Positions 46,308 to 56,306 of a stretch of 64,000 nt of DNA are shown piece after piece. Source of the DNA: Rhodococcus pseudokoreensis (GTDB lineage: Bacteria > Actinomycetota > Actinomycetes > Mycobacteriales > Mycobacteriaceae). A program made the position numbers and the translations under genes. How positions within the stretch are numbered: position 1 is the first letter of the stretch; each line of letters starts with the position of its first letter. The notes beneath the pieces were generated by a model. The model was given only the letters and a program-made list of their open reading frames with translations. It ran no database searches and had not been told where the DNA came from. The DNA lies in the NCBI RefSeq assembly GCF_017068395.1, contig NZ_CP070619.1, forward strand, positions 6,572,001 through 6,636,000. The letters are read 5' to 3'.

Positions 46308-46568
46308 ATGAGCACGGGCGGACACGAGGTGACGCTTCTCACGAGGGCGGGGTGCGGTGCGTGCGCGCCGGCCCGCGAGCGGTTGCTGGTTCTGTGCGAG
46401 GAGTTCGGGCTGGAACTGACGTGCATAGACGTCGACGAGGCGGCGGCCACGGACCCCGAAATCCGGGCCGAATTCGGCGACCGATTGCCGGTGGTGTTGC
46501 TCGACGGACGTGAGCACAGTTACTGGGAGGTCGACGAAGAGCGCCTTCGCTCGGATTTACGCAAGTAA
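46308..46568 (+). CDS. glutaredoxin-like protein
   Basis: 86 residues, thioredoxin fold with redox motif CGAC ([13 protein letters not shown], near 15-20) and the cis-Pro segment RLPVVLLDG. Corresponds to Rv0508. It lies just upstream of rex, both in redox biology. ATG with a GGAAG site. Confidence 0.87.
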   Translation: MSTGGHEVTLLTRAGCGACAPARERLLVLCEEFGLELTCIDVDEAAATDPEIRAEFGDRLPVVLLDGREHSYWEVDEERLRSDLRK

Positions 46569-46637
46569 GGGAACCCTAAAAGTGGGATCTTCCGATGCCG
46601 TGCAGGTAGGACCGCATGTCGCGCAGTCGCAGCGACT

Positions 46638-46666
46638 TTGTGCATGGGTTCACAAGCAGTTACCGT
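46638..46666 (+). promoter_or_regulatory. rex-hemACDB promoter with overlapping Rex operator
   Basis: TTGTGC-N6-TCACAA (46638-46655) matches the Rex consensus TTGTGA-N6-TCACAA at 11 of 12 fixed bases. Its left half doubles as the -35 box; TACCGT (46661-46666) follows after 17 nt as the -10. The predicted start is A46673. Rex binding here would block RNA polymerase, giving autoregulation and NADH-responsive haem synthesis. Confidence 0.75.
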
Positions 46667-46735
46667 GGTGTGAACAATTCCCCGGAGCATCGTGAAGAAC
46701 GGCATCGAATGCCGGTCGGACGAGGAGCCAACGAC

Positions 46736-47563
46736 GTGACCGAAACGCACCAGACGCATGGGTCTGTGGCCCCTGGCGTCACGGGGGCGGTCGGGCGGTC
46801 TGTGGTCGGGTCACCGGCCCCCTCGGTCACCGGCGCGGCCCCGCTCCCCGAATCGCGGGACATCCCCCAGGCTACGGTGACGCGCCTCGCGACGTACCTG
46901 CGGGTCCTCGGAGTGCTGACCGAACGCGGCACGATCATCGTCTCGAGCGAGGAACTCGCCGCCGCCTCCGGTGTCGGCTCCGCGAAGCTTCGCAAGGACC
47001 TTTCCTTCCTGGGGCCGAACGGCGTGCGCGGCGTCGGCTACGACGTGACGCGCCTGCGGGCCCGCATCGAGCGGGCGCTCGGCCTGGACCGCGGACACAA
47101 GGTGGTGCTCGTCGGCGTCGGCAACCTCGGCCAGGCGCTCGCCGGCTACGGCGGGTTCGGTCGTCGCGGGTTCTCCATGGTCGGACTGTTCGACAGCGAC
47201 CCGGCGCGGGTCGGTGCGCCGGTGGGCGACCTCACCGTGCGGCACGTCGACGAACTCGAGCAGGCCTGCGCCGAACTCGAGGCCACCATCGGCGTCATCT
47301 CGACCCCCGACGAGGCGGCGCAGGAAGTCGCCGACCGCCTCGTGCGCGCCGGACTGCGCTGCATCCTCAGCTTCTCGCCCACCTCCCTCGACGTCCCCGA
47401 CCACGTCGAGATGCGCCGCGTCGACCTCGCGGTCGAAATGCAGGTCCTGTCGTTCAACAGCGCACGCAACACGGAATCGGTACCCACCGCTCCGCGCGTG
47501 CGCATCGGACATTCGGCTGTCCCGTCCACCGCACCAAGAAACGGATCAGTGATCGCGCCGTGA
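46736..47563 (+). CDS. rex: redox-sensing transcriptional repressor Rex
   Basis: 275 residues. N-terminal winged helix ([32 protein letters not shown]) and a Rossmann domain ([16 protein letters not shown]) that binds NADH/NAD+. Rex releases DNA when NADH is high. The GTG at 46736 has GAGGAG 8 bp upstream; an ATG at 46709 would add 9 residues. A 40-residue Thr/Val/Pro-rich N-terminal extension is typical of actinobacterial Rex. In Streptomyces rex heads the hemACD operon, as here. Confidence 0.95.
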   Translation: MTETHQTHGSVAPGVTGAVGRSVVGSPAPSVTGAAPLPESRDIPQATVTRLATYLRVLGVLTERGTIIVSSEELAAASGVGSAKLRKDLSFLGPNGVRGVGYDVTRLRARIERALGLDRGHKVVLVGVGNLGQALAGYGGFGRRGFSMVGLFDSDPARVGAPVGDLTVRHVDELEQACAELEATIGVISTPDEAAQEVADRLVRAGLRCILSFSPTSLDVPDHVEMRRVDLAVEMQVLSFNSARNTESVPTAPRVRIGHSAVPSTAPRNGSVIAP

Positions 47564-48996
47564 GTGTTCTGCTTGTCGGGGTCTCGCACAGGACGGCCCC
47601 GGTGCCGGTTCTCGAGCGGGTGGCTGTCACCGACACCGATCGCCCGAAGTTGACGGACAAGCTTCTGGCGTCGTCGCACATCTCGGAGGCGATGATCGTC
47701 TCCACCTGCAACCGGGTGGAGATCTACGCCGTCGTCGATGCGTTCCACGGTGCGCTCGCCGAGGTCGGCGAACTGCTCGCCGACCATTCGGGGCTCGATC
47801 TGACCGATCTGCACCGGCACGCGTACGTCCGGTACAGCGAGGCTGCGGCGGAGCACCTGTTCGCCGTGGCCAGTGGTCTCGACTCGATGGTGATCGGCGA
47901 GCAGCAGATCCTGGGGCAGATCCGGACCGCGTACGCGTCTTCCGACGCCCAGCAGGCCGCGGGCCGCACGCTGCACGAACTCGCGCAGCAGGCGCTGCGC
48001 GTCGGCAAGCGGGTGCACTCGGAGACCGGCATCGACTCCGCGGGCGCGTCCGTCGTGTCCGTGGCCCTCGACCGCGCCGCCGGCATCGTCGGCGCAGGCG
48101 GACTGACCGGACGCACCGCCGTCGTGGTCGGCGCCGGATCGATGGGCGGCCTGTCCGTCGCACACCTCACGCGCGCCGGGATCGGCCGCATCGTCGTCGT
48201 GAACCGCACCAAGGAGCGTGCCGAACACCTCGCCGACACGGCCCGGTCCAACGGTGTCGCGGCGGAGGCTCTCGAACTGGCCGAACTCCCGGACGCGATG
48301 GCCCAGGCAGATGTCCTCGTGACCTGTACCGGCGCGGTCGGCGCCGTCGTCACGCTCGCGGACACCCACCGCGCGCTGGCACAGCCCGGCCGCGACTCCG
48401 AACGCCCCCTCGTCATCTGCGACCTCGGACTGCCCCGCGACGTGGAACCCGCCGTGTCGGGTCTGCCCGGGGTCACCGTCCTCGACATGGAATCGCTGCA
48501 GCGCGATCCCGCCGCGGGCGCGGCCGCATCCGACGCGGACGCCGCGCGGACGATCGTCGCCGCCGAACTCGCCAACTACCTCGCGGGCCAGCGGCTGGCG
48601 GAGGTCACGCCGACCGTCACGGCCCTGCGCCAGCGCGCGGCGGACGTGGTCGAGGCGGAGCTGCTGCGACTGGATTCGCGTCTGCCCGGACTCGACGATC
48701 CCGAGCGCGACGAGGTCGCGCGCACGGTCCGGCGAGTGGTCGACAAGCTCCTGCACGCGCCCACCGTCCGGGTGAAGCAGCTCGCCTCCGCGCCCGGTGG
48801 CGACTCCTACGCCGCCGCCCTGCGCGAACTGTTCGAACTCAGCCCCGGATCCGTCGAGGCCGTCGCGAAGCCCACCGAACTCGGTGGCGCCGACCTGAGC
48901 GCTATCGACATCACGGACGGCTTCTTCGCAGGCCAGGACCCGCTCCTGCGCCGCTTCGTCACAGACGACAACCATGGGAAGGAATCGCAGGCATGA
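47560..48996 (+). CDS. hemA: glutamyl-tRNA reductase
   Basis: First step of C5-pathway tetrapyrrole synthesis, reducing glutamyl-tRNA to glutamate-1-semialdehyde. Catalytic Cys50 in [16 protein letters not shown] at the N-terminus, NADPH-binding [12 protein letters not shown], and a C-terminal dimerisation helix. 478 residues. GTG start overlaps the rex stop. The partner aminotransferase hemL is 11 kb downstream. Confidence 0.96.
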   Translation: MSVLLVGVSHRTAPVPVLERVAVTDTDRPKLTDKLLASSHISEAMIVSTCNRVEIYAVVDAFHGALAEVGELLADHSGLDLTDLHRHAYVRYSEAAAEHLFAVASGLDSMVIGEQQILGQIRTAYASSDAQQAAGRTLHELAQQALRVGKRVHSETGIDSAGASVVSVALDRAAGIVGAGGLTGRTAVVVGAGSMGGLSVAHLTRAGIGRIVVVNRTKERAEHLADTARSNGVAAEALELAELPDAMAQADVLVTCTGAVGAVVTLADTHRALAQPGRDSERPLVICDLGLPRDVEPAVSGLPGVTVLDMESLQRDPAAGAAASDADAARTIVAAELANYLAGQRLAEVTPTVTALRQRAADVVEAELLRLDSRLPGLDDPERDEVARTVRRVVDKLLHAPTVRVKQLASAPGGDSYAAALRELFELSPGSVEAVAKPTELGGADLSAIDITDGFFAGQDPLLRRFVTDDNHGKESQA

Positions 48997-49958
48997 GCGC
49001 CGTCGGCACCCGTACGCTGCGGATCGGAACCCGTGGCAGTGAGCTCGCGACCACCCAGGCCGGAACCGTGCGCGACGCACTGATCTCGGCCGGGCACGAC
49101 GCCGAACTCGTCATCATCAAGACCAAGGGCGACCAGTCCATGGAATCGGTGGAGAAGATCGGTGTCGGCGTCTTCACCGCCGAACTCCGGGAAGCGCTCG
49201 CCGACGGCCGGGTCGACGTGGCCGTCCACTCCTACAAGGACCTGCCGACCGCCCGCGACGAGCGGTTCACGATCGCGGCCATCCCGCCGCGCGAGGATCC
49301 CCGCGACGCACTCGTGGCGCGCGACGGACTGGTCCTCGGTGAGCTGCCCGCCGGTTCGAAGGTCGGCACGTCCGCACCCCGGCGCACGTCGCAGTTGCGG
49401 GCTCTGGGCCTCGGCCTCGACATCCAGCCGCTGCGCGGCAACCTGCAGCGTCGCCTCGGCAAGGTCGAATCCGGCGAACTCGACGCCGTCGTCCTGGCCC
49501 GGGCCGGCCTGGCGCGGATCGGCCGACTGGACCTGATCACCGAGTCCCTCGAACCGGTCCAGATGCTGCCCGCGCCCGCGCAGGGCGCGCTCGCCGTCGA
49601 ATGCCTGTCGGTCAACACGGCACTTGTCGCGATCCTGTCCGAGCTCGACGACCCGAACAGCCGCGCCGCCGTCACGGCGGAACGCGCCTTGCTCGCGGAA
49701 CTCGAGGCCGGCTGCACCGCGCCTGTCGGCGCCATCGCCGAGGTCGTCGAATCCCTCGACGACGACGGCCGCATCTTCGACGAATTGTCCGTCCGGGGCT
49801 GCGCCGCGGCCATCGACGGTTCCGACGTCATACGCACGGGGGCCGTGGGCTCCCCGGAGAACGCCGAAGAACTCGGCCGCTCCGTCGCGCGGGAGCTTCT
49901 CGAGCTCGGTGCGCGGGAGCTGATGAATGTCACCGAGGCCGGTGATGCCGATGTTTGA
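48993..49958 (+). CDS. hemC: porphobilinogen deaminase
   Basis: Polymerises four porphobilinogens into hydroxymethylbilane. Substrate-binding Arg region [12 protein letters not shown], active-site Asp in HSYKDLPT and dipyrromethane-attachment Cys241 in [11 protein letters not shown]. 321 residues. The ATG overlaps the hemA stop. Confidence 0.96.
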   Translation: MSAVGTRTLRIGTRGSELATTQAGTVRDALISAGHDAELVIIKTKGDQSMESVEKIGVGVFTAELREALADGRVDVAVHSYKDLPTARDERFTIAAIPPREDPRDALVARDGLVLGELPAGSKVGTSAPRRTSQLRALGLGLDIQPLRGNLQRRLGKVESGELDAVVLARAGLARIGRLDLITESLEPVQMLPAPAQGALAVECLSVNTALVAILSELDDPNSRAAVTAERALLAELEAGCTAPVGAIAEVVESLDDDGRIFDELSVRGCAAAIDGSDVIRTGAVGSPENAEELGRSVARELLELGARELMNVTEAGDADV

Positions 49959-50033
49959 TGTGCGAAGGCCGACTGATCGGCCGATCCGCTTCCTGTACCC
50001 ATCTCGACACATGATCGCACTGGAGAATTACCG

Positions 50034-51599
50034 ATGAGCCGAGTCCGTAAGAACACCCCCGGACGAATCCTGTTCGTGGGATCCGGACCGGGCGATCCGG
50101 CACTGCTCACCGTGCACGCACGGGACGTCCTTGCCGCAGCCACCCTCGCCTTCACCGACCCCGACGTCGACAAGGGCGTCACCGTCCTCGTGGGCACCGA
50201 CCTCGGCGTCGACGCCGAGACCGGTGAGCCGCTCGCCGAGGTCCGTCCCGCGCTGGGTGAGCCGGCGGAGGTCGCGAAGACCCTCGTCCACGAGGCGCGG
50301 AACGGCCACGACGTCGTGCGTTTGGTGTCCGGCGACCCGCTGACCACCGACTCCGTGATCGCCGAGGTCACCGCCGTCGCCCGCACCCAGGTGCAGTTCG
50401 AGGTCCTGCCGGGCCTGCCGTCCGCGTCCGCCGTCCCGTCCTACGCCGGTATGGCACTGGGATCGGGACACACCGAGGCCGACGTCCGCGGCGAGGTCGA
50501 CTGGGCCGCCCTGGCCGCCGCACCCGGACCGCTGGTCCTGCATGCCACGTCGGGTCACCTCGCCGAGACGGCGAGCGCGCTCGTCGAGCACGGTCTGGCC
50601 CCGCAGACCCCGGCCGCCATCACCGTCCGCGGCACCACCCGGCAGCAGCGCACCGTGGAGGCCACCCTCGCGACGTTGAACGAGGCCGGTTCCGAACTGG
50701 TCGGTTCGCTGGTAGTGACGGTCGGCAAGGTCGTCGCCCAGCGCAACAAGATGTCCTGGTGGGAGTCGCGCGCGCTGTACGGCTGGAAGGTCCTGGTGCC
50801 GCGCACCAAGGATCAGGCAGGCGAGATGAGCGACCGCCTCGTCACCCACGGCGCCATCCCGATCGAGGTGCCCACCATCGCCGTCGAGCCGCCCCGCAGC
50901 CCGGCGCAGATGGAACGGTCCGTGAAGGGCCTCGTCGACGGCCGCTACCAGTGGGTGGTCTTCACCTCCACCAACGCGGTGCGTGCGGTGTGGGAGAAGT
51001 TCGAGGAGTTCGGGCTCGACGCCCGCGCATTCTCCGGCGTCAAGATCGCCTGCATCGGTGAGGCCACCGCCGCCAAGGTGCGCTCGTTCGGAATCAACCC
51101 CGAACTCGTGCCGTCCGGTGAGCAGTCGAGCGAGGGCCTGCTGGCCGAATTCGCCCCGTACGACGACGTTTTCGACCCGGTCAACCGGGTTCTGCTGCCC
51201 CGCGCCGACATCGCCACCGAGACCCTCGCCGAGGGCCTGCGCGAACGCGGCTGGGAAATCGACGATGTCACCGCGTACCGCACGGTCCGGGCCGCGCCGC
51301 CGCCGGCCGAGACCCGCGAGATGATCAAGACCGGTGGGTTCGACGCCGTCTGCTTCACCTCGTCCTCGACGGTCCGCAACCTCGTCGGCATCGCCGGAAA
51401 GCCGCACGCGCGCACCCTCGTTGCCTGCATCGGTCCGAAGACTGCCGAGACGGCCATCGAGTTCGGCCTGCGCGTGGACGTGCAGCCGGAGACCGCTCAG
51501 GTCGGCCCGCTGGTGGAGGCTCTCGCAGAGCACGCCGCGCGCCTGCGCGCCGAGGGTGCACTGCCCCCGCCGCGCAAGAAGTCCCGCGCACGGCGATAG
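50034..51599 (+). CDS. hemD: bifunctional SUMT-like/uroporphyrinogen-III synthase
   Basis: 521 residues. The N-terminal about 240 residues resemble uroporphyrinogen-III C-methyltransferase (FVGSGPGDPALLTV, VRLVSGDPL), though the usual substrate loop is partly divergent. The C-terminal about 260 residues are HemD (VLVPRTKDQAGEMSDRL, VFTSTNAVRAVWEKF, VCFTSSSTVRNL), which cyclises hydroxymethylbilane. This fusion is common in actinobacteria. A basic tail ends the protein and a 17-bp hairpin follows. Confidence 0.92.
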   Translation: MSRVRKNTPGRILFVGSGPGDPALLTVHARDVLAAATLAFTDPDVDKGVTVLVGTDLGVDAETGEPLAEVRPALGEPAEVAKTLVHEARNGHDVVRLVSGDPLTTDSVIAEVTAVARTQVQFEVLPGLPSASAVPSYAGMALGSGHTEADVRGEVDWAALAAAPGPLVLHATSGHLAETASALVEHGLAPQTPAAITVRGTTRQQRTVEATLATLNEAGSELVGSLVVTVGKVVAQRNKMSWWESRALYGWKVLVPRTKDQAGEMSDRLVTHGAIPIEVPTIAVEPPRSPAQMERSVKGLVDGRYQWVVFTSTNAVRAVWEKFEEFGLDARAFSGVKIACIGEATAAKVRSFGINPELVPSGEQSSEGLLAEFAPYDDVFDPVNRVLLPRADIATETLAEGLRERGWEIDDVTAYRTVRAAPPPAETREMIKTGGFDAVCFTSSSTVRNLVGIAGKPHARTLVACIGPKTAETAIEFGLRVDVQPETAQVGPLVEALAEHAARLRAEGALPPPRKKSRARR

Positions 51600-51612
51600 G
51601 CGCTACGCACCT

Positions 51613-51652
51613 GTGAGTGGTTGAGGAGTCCAGGCACTCCTCAACCACTCAC
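51613..51652 (+). terminator. 17-bp hairpin between hemD and hemB
   Basis: Perfect 17-bp inverted repeat (51613-51629 with 51636-51652) with a six-nt loop, starting 14 bp after the hemD stop. It separates two genes of one pathway, so it may act as an intra-operon terminator or processing site. hemB has its own strong AAGGAGGG site just after it. Confidence 0.7.
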
Positions 51653-51671
51653 GGGCCCGACGAAGGAGGGC

Positions 51672-52652
51672 ATGTCCTTGTTCCCGACCCACCGGCCGCG
51701 ACGGCTCCGCAGGACGCCGGCGCTGCGCCGGCTCGTGGCCGAGACTTCGCTCGAGCCACGGCATCTCGTGCTGCCGATGTTCGTCGCGGACGGGATCGAC
51801 GAGCCTCGTGAGATCTCGTCGATGCCCGGCGTGTTCCAGCACACCCCCGACTCGCTGCGGCGGGCGGCCACGGAAGCGGCCGAGGCGGGGCTCGGTGGGC
51901 TCATGCTCTTCGGGGTGCCGCGTCCCGACGACAAGGACGCCGAGGGTTCGGGCGCGTCCGATCCGGACGGCATCCTGAACCGCGGATTGCGCTGGCTCGC
52001 TGACGAAGTCGGCGACGCTACGGTGATCATGGCGGACACCTGCCTGGACGAGTTCACCGACCACGGCCACTGCGGTGTTCTCGACGCGAACGGTGCGGTG
52101 GACAACGACCTCACGTTGCAGCGGTACGTCGACATGGCGGTCGCGCAGGCCGAGGCCGGTGCGCATCTGCTCGGGCCGAGCGGCATGATGGACGGCCAGG
52201 TCGGCGCCATCCGGAAGGCGCTCGACGGCGCGGGCTACACCGACGTCGGTCAGCTCGCGTACTCGGCGAAGTACGCCTCCGCGTTCTACGGGCCGTTCCG
52301 TGAAGCGGTGGGCTCGTCGTTGCAGGGCGACCGCCGTACGTATCAACAGGATTCGGCGAACCGTCGCGAATCGTTGCGTGAAGTGGAACTCGACATCGAC
52401 GAGGGTGCCGACATGGTGATGGTGAAGCCGGCGATGTCCTACCTGGACATCCTGCGCGAGACGGCGGACCGCTCTCCGGTGCCCGTTGCGGCGTATCAGA
52501 TCTCGGGTGAGTACTCGATGATCACGGCCGCCGCGCAGAACGGCTGGATCGACCGGGACGCCGCGATCCTCGAATCGCTCACCAGCATCCGTCGCGCGGG
52601 CGCCGACGTCGTGCTGACGTACTGGGCGACCGAAGCGGCGGGCTGGTTGTGA
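51672..52652 (+). CDS. hemB: delta-aminolevulinic acid dehydratase
   Basis: Condenses two ALA into porphobilinogen. 326 residues with the two Schiff-base Lys in [10 protein letters not shown] and [12 protein letters not shown]. The metal-site region reads [14 protein letters not shown], with fewer Cys than the zinc type, so a magnesium-dependent form is likely. AAGGAGGG precedes the ATG. Confidence 0.95.
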   Translation: MSLFPTHRPRRLRRTPALRRLVAETSLEPRHLVLPMFVADGIDEPREISSMPGVFQHTPDSLRRAATEAAEAGLGGLMLFGVPRPDDKDAEGSGASDPDGILNRGLRWLADEVGDATVIMADTCLDEFTDHGHCGVLDANGAVDNDLTLQRYVDMAVAQAEAGAHLLGPSGMMDGQVGAIRKALDGAGYTDVGQLAYSAKYASAFYGPFREAVGSSLQGDRRTYQQDSANRRESLREVELDIDEGADMVMVKPAMSYLDILRETADRSPVPVAAYQISGEYSMITAAAQNGWIDRDAAILESLTSIRRAGADVVLTYWATEAAGWL

Positions 52653-52680
52653 TCGCCGCGCAGGCGGATACGGTGGTGCC

Positions 52681-53286
52681 ATGACCCAGCAGTGGCCACC
52701 GACACCGCCGCACCAGGCCCCGCATCAGCAGGGCCCGTCGCAGCACAATTTCCCGTACCCCCCGCCGGTGCCGCAGCCGGAGCCCGAACGTCCGGCACCG
52801 GTCGACGTGGGCACCGCGGCCCAGTTGCTGTGGGCGGTGGCCGTGCTCGGCCTGATCCAGGCGCTGGGCGCGATGGTTCTGGTGGTGGGGGAGAAGTCGA
52901 CGTTCGTCGACGAACTGATGAAGAACCCCAGCTTCACGTCCGGCGAGGTCGACATGACCCGCGACAGCGTGGAGAAGCTGTTCTACGTGGGTATCGGGTT
53001 CACGGTCGTCCTCATCCTGATCCTCACCGGGCTCTTCCTCCTGTTCGTGCACTTCATGCGGAAGGGCCGGAACTGGGCCAGGATGCTGATCACCATCGCG
53101 TGCGTGATGATGGTGGTGTGGACGATCCCGGTGCTCTTCGGCATCGGATCGGACGGAAGCGGTTCCGCGCTCGCACTCGGCGGCGTGCAGATCCTGCAGG
53201 CCGTGGTGGCCGTCGGCGCCGTCGTGCTGATGCACCGGAAGGAATCCAACAGCTACTTCCTGAGGTTGCCCCCCTCCGCCGAGTAG
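52681..53286 (+). CDS. Pro/Gln-rich four-span membrane protein
   Basis: 201 residues: a Pro/Gln/His-rich cytoplasmic N-terminus (1-42) and four membrane spans. The pattern resembles actinobacterial proteins of unknown function encoded after hemB (Rv0513-like position). No catalytic motif. Confidence 0.75.
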   Translation: MTQQWPPTPPHQAPHQQGPSQHNFPYPPPVPQPEPERPAPVDVGTAAQLLWAVAVLGLIQALGAMVLVVGEKSTFVDELMKNPSFTSGEVDMTRDSVEKLFYVGIGFTVVLILILTGLFLLFVHFMRKGRNWARMLITIACVMMVVWTIPVLFGIGSDGSGSALALGGVQILQAVVAVGAVVLMHRKESNSYFLRLPPSAE

Positions 53287-53379
53287 CTTCGATTTGCTCG
53301 TGAAATATAAAGATGTACCGTGAAGTACGTCACAAGAGGTAGAACGGCAGACTTCATTTCGACCGAAGGACTTTTCTCC

Positions 53380-53496
53380 ATGCGCGCTGACGATCGAGCA
53401 CACGGGTCTCGCAAAGAAGCAATGATGTTCGCGATCATCGTGGCCTTCGTGCTGCTGACTCTGTTGCTCGTCGTGATCCCCGGCGTCCTCTCCTGA
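53380..53496 (+). CDS. small membrane protein (38 aa)
   Basis: 38 residues: a charged N-terminus (MRADDRAHGSRKEA) and one span (MMFAIIVAFVLLTLLLVVIPG). GAAGGA lies 9 bp before the ATG and an AT-rich stretch (53297-53330) upstream could hold a promoter. No family recognised. Clear codon structure and context make it credible. Confidence 0.55.
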   Translation: MRADDRAHGSRKEAMMFAIIVAFVLLTLLLVVIPGVLS

Positions 53497-53525
53497 CGAG
53501 CCCCACGTTTTCCTCGCGGACCGCG

Positions 53526-54026
53526 ATGTCGCAGGATGAGCGTGTGAGCGAACCAGCCGTCCTGTTCACTGAGCCGGGCGCCCGCTGGCGGATGGTGGCG
53601 TTCGGTCCGGTGTTCTGCCTGATCGCCTTGATCATCGAACTCCTGACCGGCCCTGTGGTGCACTGGTTCGCGCTGTCGCTGTTCGCGGTGCTGCTCAGCG
53701 GGTTCGTCTACGTGCAGGTGGTGGCCGCCCGCAGGCATGCGAGCGTCGAACTCACGACGTCGTCGTTGCGGCAGGGCACCGAAGACCTGCCGATCGCCGA
53801 GATTCTGAAGATCATGCCCCCCGCCGACCCCGAGTCGTACGAGCAGCAGCCGTGGGAAACCGCCCGGAGTCTCGGTGAACTGTCCGCGGTTCCGCGGCGC
53901 CGGAAGGGCATCGGACTGCGACTGCGGGGAGGCGCCCTGGTGCAGGCGTGGGCGAAGGACGATGTGGCACTGCGCGCGCAACTCGAATCGCTGCTCGCGA
54001 AGTCGGCGGGAGGATCCGCCGAATGA
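53526..54026 (+). CDS. two-span membrane protein of unknown function
   Basis: 166 residues with two spans (about 25-62) and a soluble C-terminal domain (SVELTTSSLRQGTEDLPIAEI) that looks like a PH-like beta domain. The following gene overlaps by an ATGA, so the two are likely made together. I do not recognise a named family. Confidence 0.72.
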   Translation: MSQDERVSEPAVLFTEPGARWRMVAFGPVFCLIALIIELLTGPVVHWFALSLFAVLLSGFVYVQVVAARRHASVELTTSSLRQGTEDLPIAEILKIMPPADPESYEQQPWETARSLGELSAVPRRRKGIGLRLRGGALVQAWAKDDVALRAQLESLLAKSAGGSAE

Positions 54027-54358
54027 ACCGCCGGACCGTGACGGCGGCAGCGGAGTGGTTCGGCGCGGTGGCCGCCCTCGCCGTCGCAGTGTGGTGCTGG
54101 AACCACGCCCGGTTCACATCGGAATTCGGTCCCGTCGCGCCGGGAGCGCCCTCGTTCGAGGGCACCGCGTATTCGGGGTCGTGGATCGCCGTCGCCGCGG
54201 GGCTGGTGGCGGTCGCCGGACTGCTGGTGATCGATTCGGTGCGCCGGCTGCGGCGCGGCCCGGCGGGCGAACCCGCCGAGCCGGCCTCGTCACCGGAAGA
54301 TCTGGGTCTTGCGGACGGTGTCGGTCCCGGGACCGTCGAGCATCGCGGAGCCGAGTAG
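54023..54358 (+). CDS. small two-span membrane protein
   Basis: 111 residues: spans at about 10-26 and 52-70, a loop (HARFTSEFGPVAPGAPSFEG) and an acidic tail. Coupled to the preceding gene. Its last 69 bp overlap the 3' end of the convergent acyl-CoA oxidase-like gene, which is unusual; a tail shared on both strands constrains both sequences. Confidence 0.65.
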   Translation: MNRRTVTAAAEWFGAVAALAVAVWCWNHARFTSEFGPVAPGAPSFEGTAYSGSWIAVAAGLVAVAGLLVIDSVRRLRRGPAGEPAEPASSPEDLGLADGVGPGTVEHRGAE

Positions 54359-56236
54359 CGCCTCGGGAACCCCGAGCCCCTCGATCAGCGTCTGCGCGTG
54401 CGGCCGCAACGACCGGCACCGCTCGTTGATTCCCCGCTGCACCGCCTTCGACCGCTCCACCGACAGCTGCCGGTGTTCCATGAACCACGCCTTGTCCTCT
54501 TCGATCACGCTCAGCGCGTAGAGGTCGCAGACATCGCTCAGCAGGTCGCGGGCCTCGTCGTCCTCGCACTCGTCGATGCCCGCGACGAACGCCTCGAGCA
54601 CGACCCGGTCGATGTGGGCCTGCGCGGCGTGCAGCACATGGTCCTGCACGAAATTGAAGGCGTCGAACGGGTTCTCCTCACGCTTCTGCGCACCCTGCAG
54701 GCGGCGGGCGGCGGTCGAGAGCAGGTACTGCTCCCGATCCTCGAACATCGTGAGCTGGGTGCCGCGGTTGAAGAGGCTGCCGTCCTCCTCGTTGTCCTGA
54801 CGGGTGTCGAGGATCGTCTGGATGATCTGCTGTGCGGCGGTGCGCTTCTTGACGACGTCGGAGACCGTCGTGGCCGCGAACCGCATCCATTCGACGGGGC
54901 TCATGCCGCGCACCTCGTCCGCGTACGACGTGAGCAGTTCCTTGGCCACCAGCTGGGTCAGGACGTGGTTGTCGCCCTCGAACGTGGTGAACACGTCCGT
55001 GTCCGCCTTCAGTGCCGTGAGCCGGTTCTCGGCCATGTACCCGGCGCCGCCGCACGCTTCCCGCGCCTCCTGGATCGCGCGGGTGGCGTGCCAGGTGTTC
55101 GCCACCTTGAGCCCGGCGGCGCGGCCCTCGAGTTCGCGCTGTTCCTGAGGGTCGGCGTCGTCCCGGCTCTGGATCTCGTGCATCTTCGCGACGAGCTCGT
55201 TCTGGGCGAATTGCAGTGCGTAGGAGCGTGCGATCAGGGGGAACAGCCTGCGCTGATGGACGAGGTAATCCATGAGCAGCACTTCGTCTTCGGCCTGCGG
55301 TGCGTTGAACTGCCTGCGCTGCAAGGCATATCGCGTGGCGATCGCCAGCGCGACACGGGCGGCGGCGCCCGCGGACCCGCCGACGGTGACGCGTCCGCGC
55401 ACGAGAGTGCCCACCATCGTGAAGAAGCGGCGGTTCGCGTTGTCGATCGGCGACGTGTACGTGCCGTCCGGCTCGACGTCGGCGTACTTGTTGAGCAGGT
55501 TCTCCCGCGGAATTCGCACCTGGTCGAACGTGATTCGGCCGTTGTCGACGCCGGGGAGGCCGCCCTTGTATCCGCAGTCCGAGGTGTGGACGCCGGGGAG
55601 GTCGTTGCCGTCCTCGTCCCGGATCGGCACCACGAAGCAGTGCACGCCCCGGGACTCGCCGCCCGTGATCAACTGCGCGAACACCGCGGCCGTCGTCGCG
55701 TGCTGTGCCGCGCCGCCGATGTAGTCCTTGCGGGAGGACGGTGTGGGGGAATGGACGACGAATTCGGCCGTGTCGGGGTCGTACGTGGCGGTGGTCTCGA
55801 GCGCCTGCACGTCGCTGCCGTGACCCGTCTCGGTCATCGCGAAACACCCCAGCAGATCCAGGTCGACGAGACGCTTCACGTACGCCTCGTGATGACGCGC
55901 CGTGCCGAGGTTCTCGATCGCGCCGCCGAACAGTCCCCACTGCACGCCGGCCTTGACCATCAGCGACAGGTCGGACATCGCCAGCATCTCGATGCTCGTG
56001 ACGGCGGCGCCGGCGTCACCGGTGCCGCCGTGGTCCTTCGCGAATCCGGCGGCCGCGTAGCCGTTGCTTGCGAGCAGGCGCAACTGTGCCAGCGTCTTCG
56101 CGCGGGCCTCGTCGAGGTCGGGGGTGTAGTGCGGGGCGAAGTCGGGGGTGCCGGACAATTCCGCCCTGACGCGCTCGCGTACCTCCCGCCAGCGTCCGTC
56201 GAGTGTGCTTCTCAGGTGGTCAGCTGTGGTGGCCAT
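54290..56236 (-). CDS. acyl-CoA oxidase/dehydrogenase-like flavoprotein
   Basis: 648 residues, longer than acyl-CoA dehydrogenases (about 380-400) and matching acyl-CoA oxidase length. FAD motifs CFAMTETGHGSDV (near 129-141), SPTPSSRKDYIGGAA and the acid/base region TTFEGDNHVLTQL (near 420) are present. Catalyses alpha,beta-dehydrogenation of acyl-CoA. Which electron acceptor it uses cannot be judged here. Confidence 0.87.
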   Translation of the reverse strand: MATTADHLRSTLDGRWREVRERVRAELSGTPDFAPHYTPDLDEARAKTLAQLRLLASNGYAAAGFAKDHGGTGDAGAAVTSIEMLAMSDLSLMVKAGVQWGLFGGAIENLGTARHHEAYVKRLVDLDLLGCFAMTETGHGSDVQALETTATYDPDTAEFVVHSPTPSSRKDYIGGAAQHATTAAVFAQLITGGESRGVHCFVVPIRDEDGNDLPGVHTSDCGYKGGLPGVDNGRITFDQVRIPRENLLNKYADVEPDGTYTSPIDNANRRFFTMVGTLVRGRVTVGGSAGAAARVALAIATRYALQRRQFNAPQAEDEVLLMDYLVHQRRLFPLIARSYALQFAQNELVAKMHEIQSRDDADPQEQRELEGRAAGLKVANTWHATRAIQEAREACGGAGYMAENRLTALKADTDVFTTFEGDNHVLTQLVAKELLTSYADEVRGMSPVEWMRFAATTVSDVVKKRTAAQQIIQTILDTRQDNEEDGSLFNRGTQLTMFEDREQYLLSTAARRLQGAQKREENPFDAFNFVQDHVLHAAQAHIDRVVLEAFVAGIDECEDDEARDLLSDVCDLYALSVIEEDKAWFMEHRQLSVERSKAVQRGINERCRSLRPHAQTLIEGLGVPEALLGSAMLDGPGTDTVRKTQIFR

Positions 56237-56306
56237 GACTCGACACTAGACGGCCCCCGCGAGGGGTTGTGCGGTTCGGTTCGCCGGTGCCGGGTACTCC
56301 TGCCTG

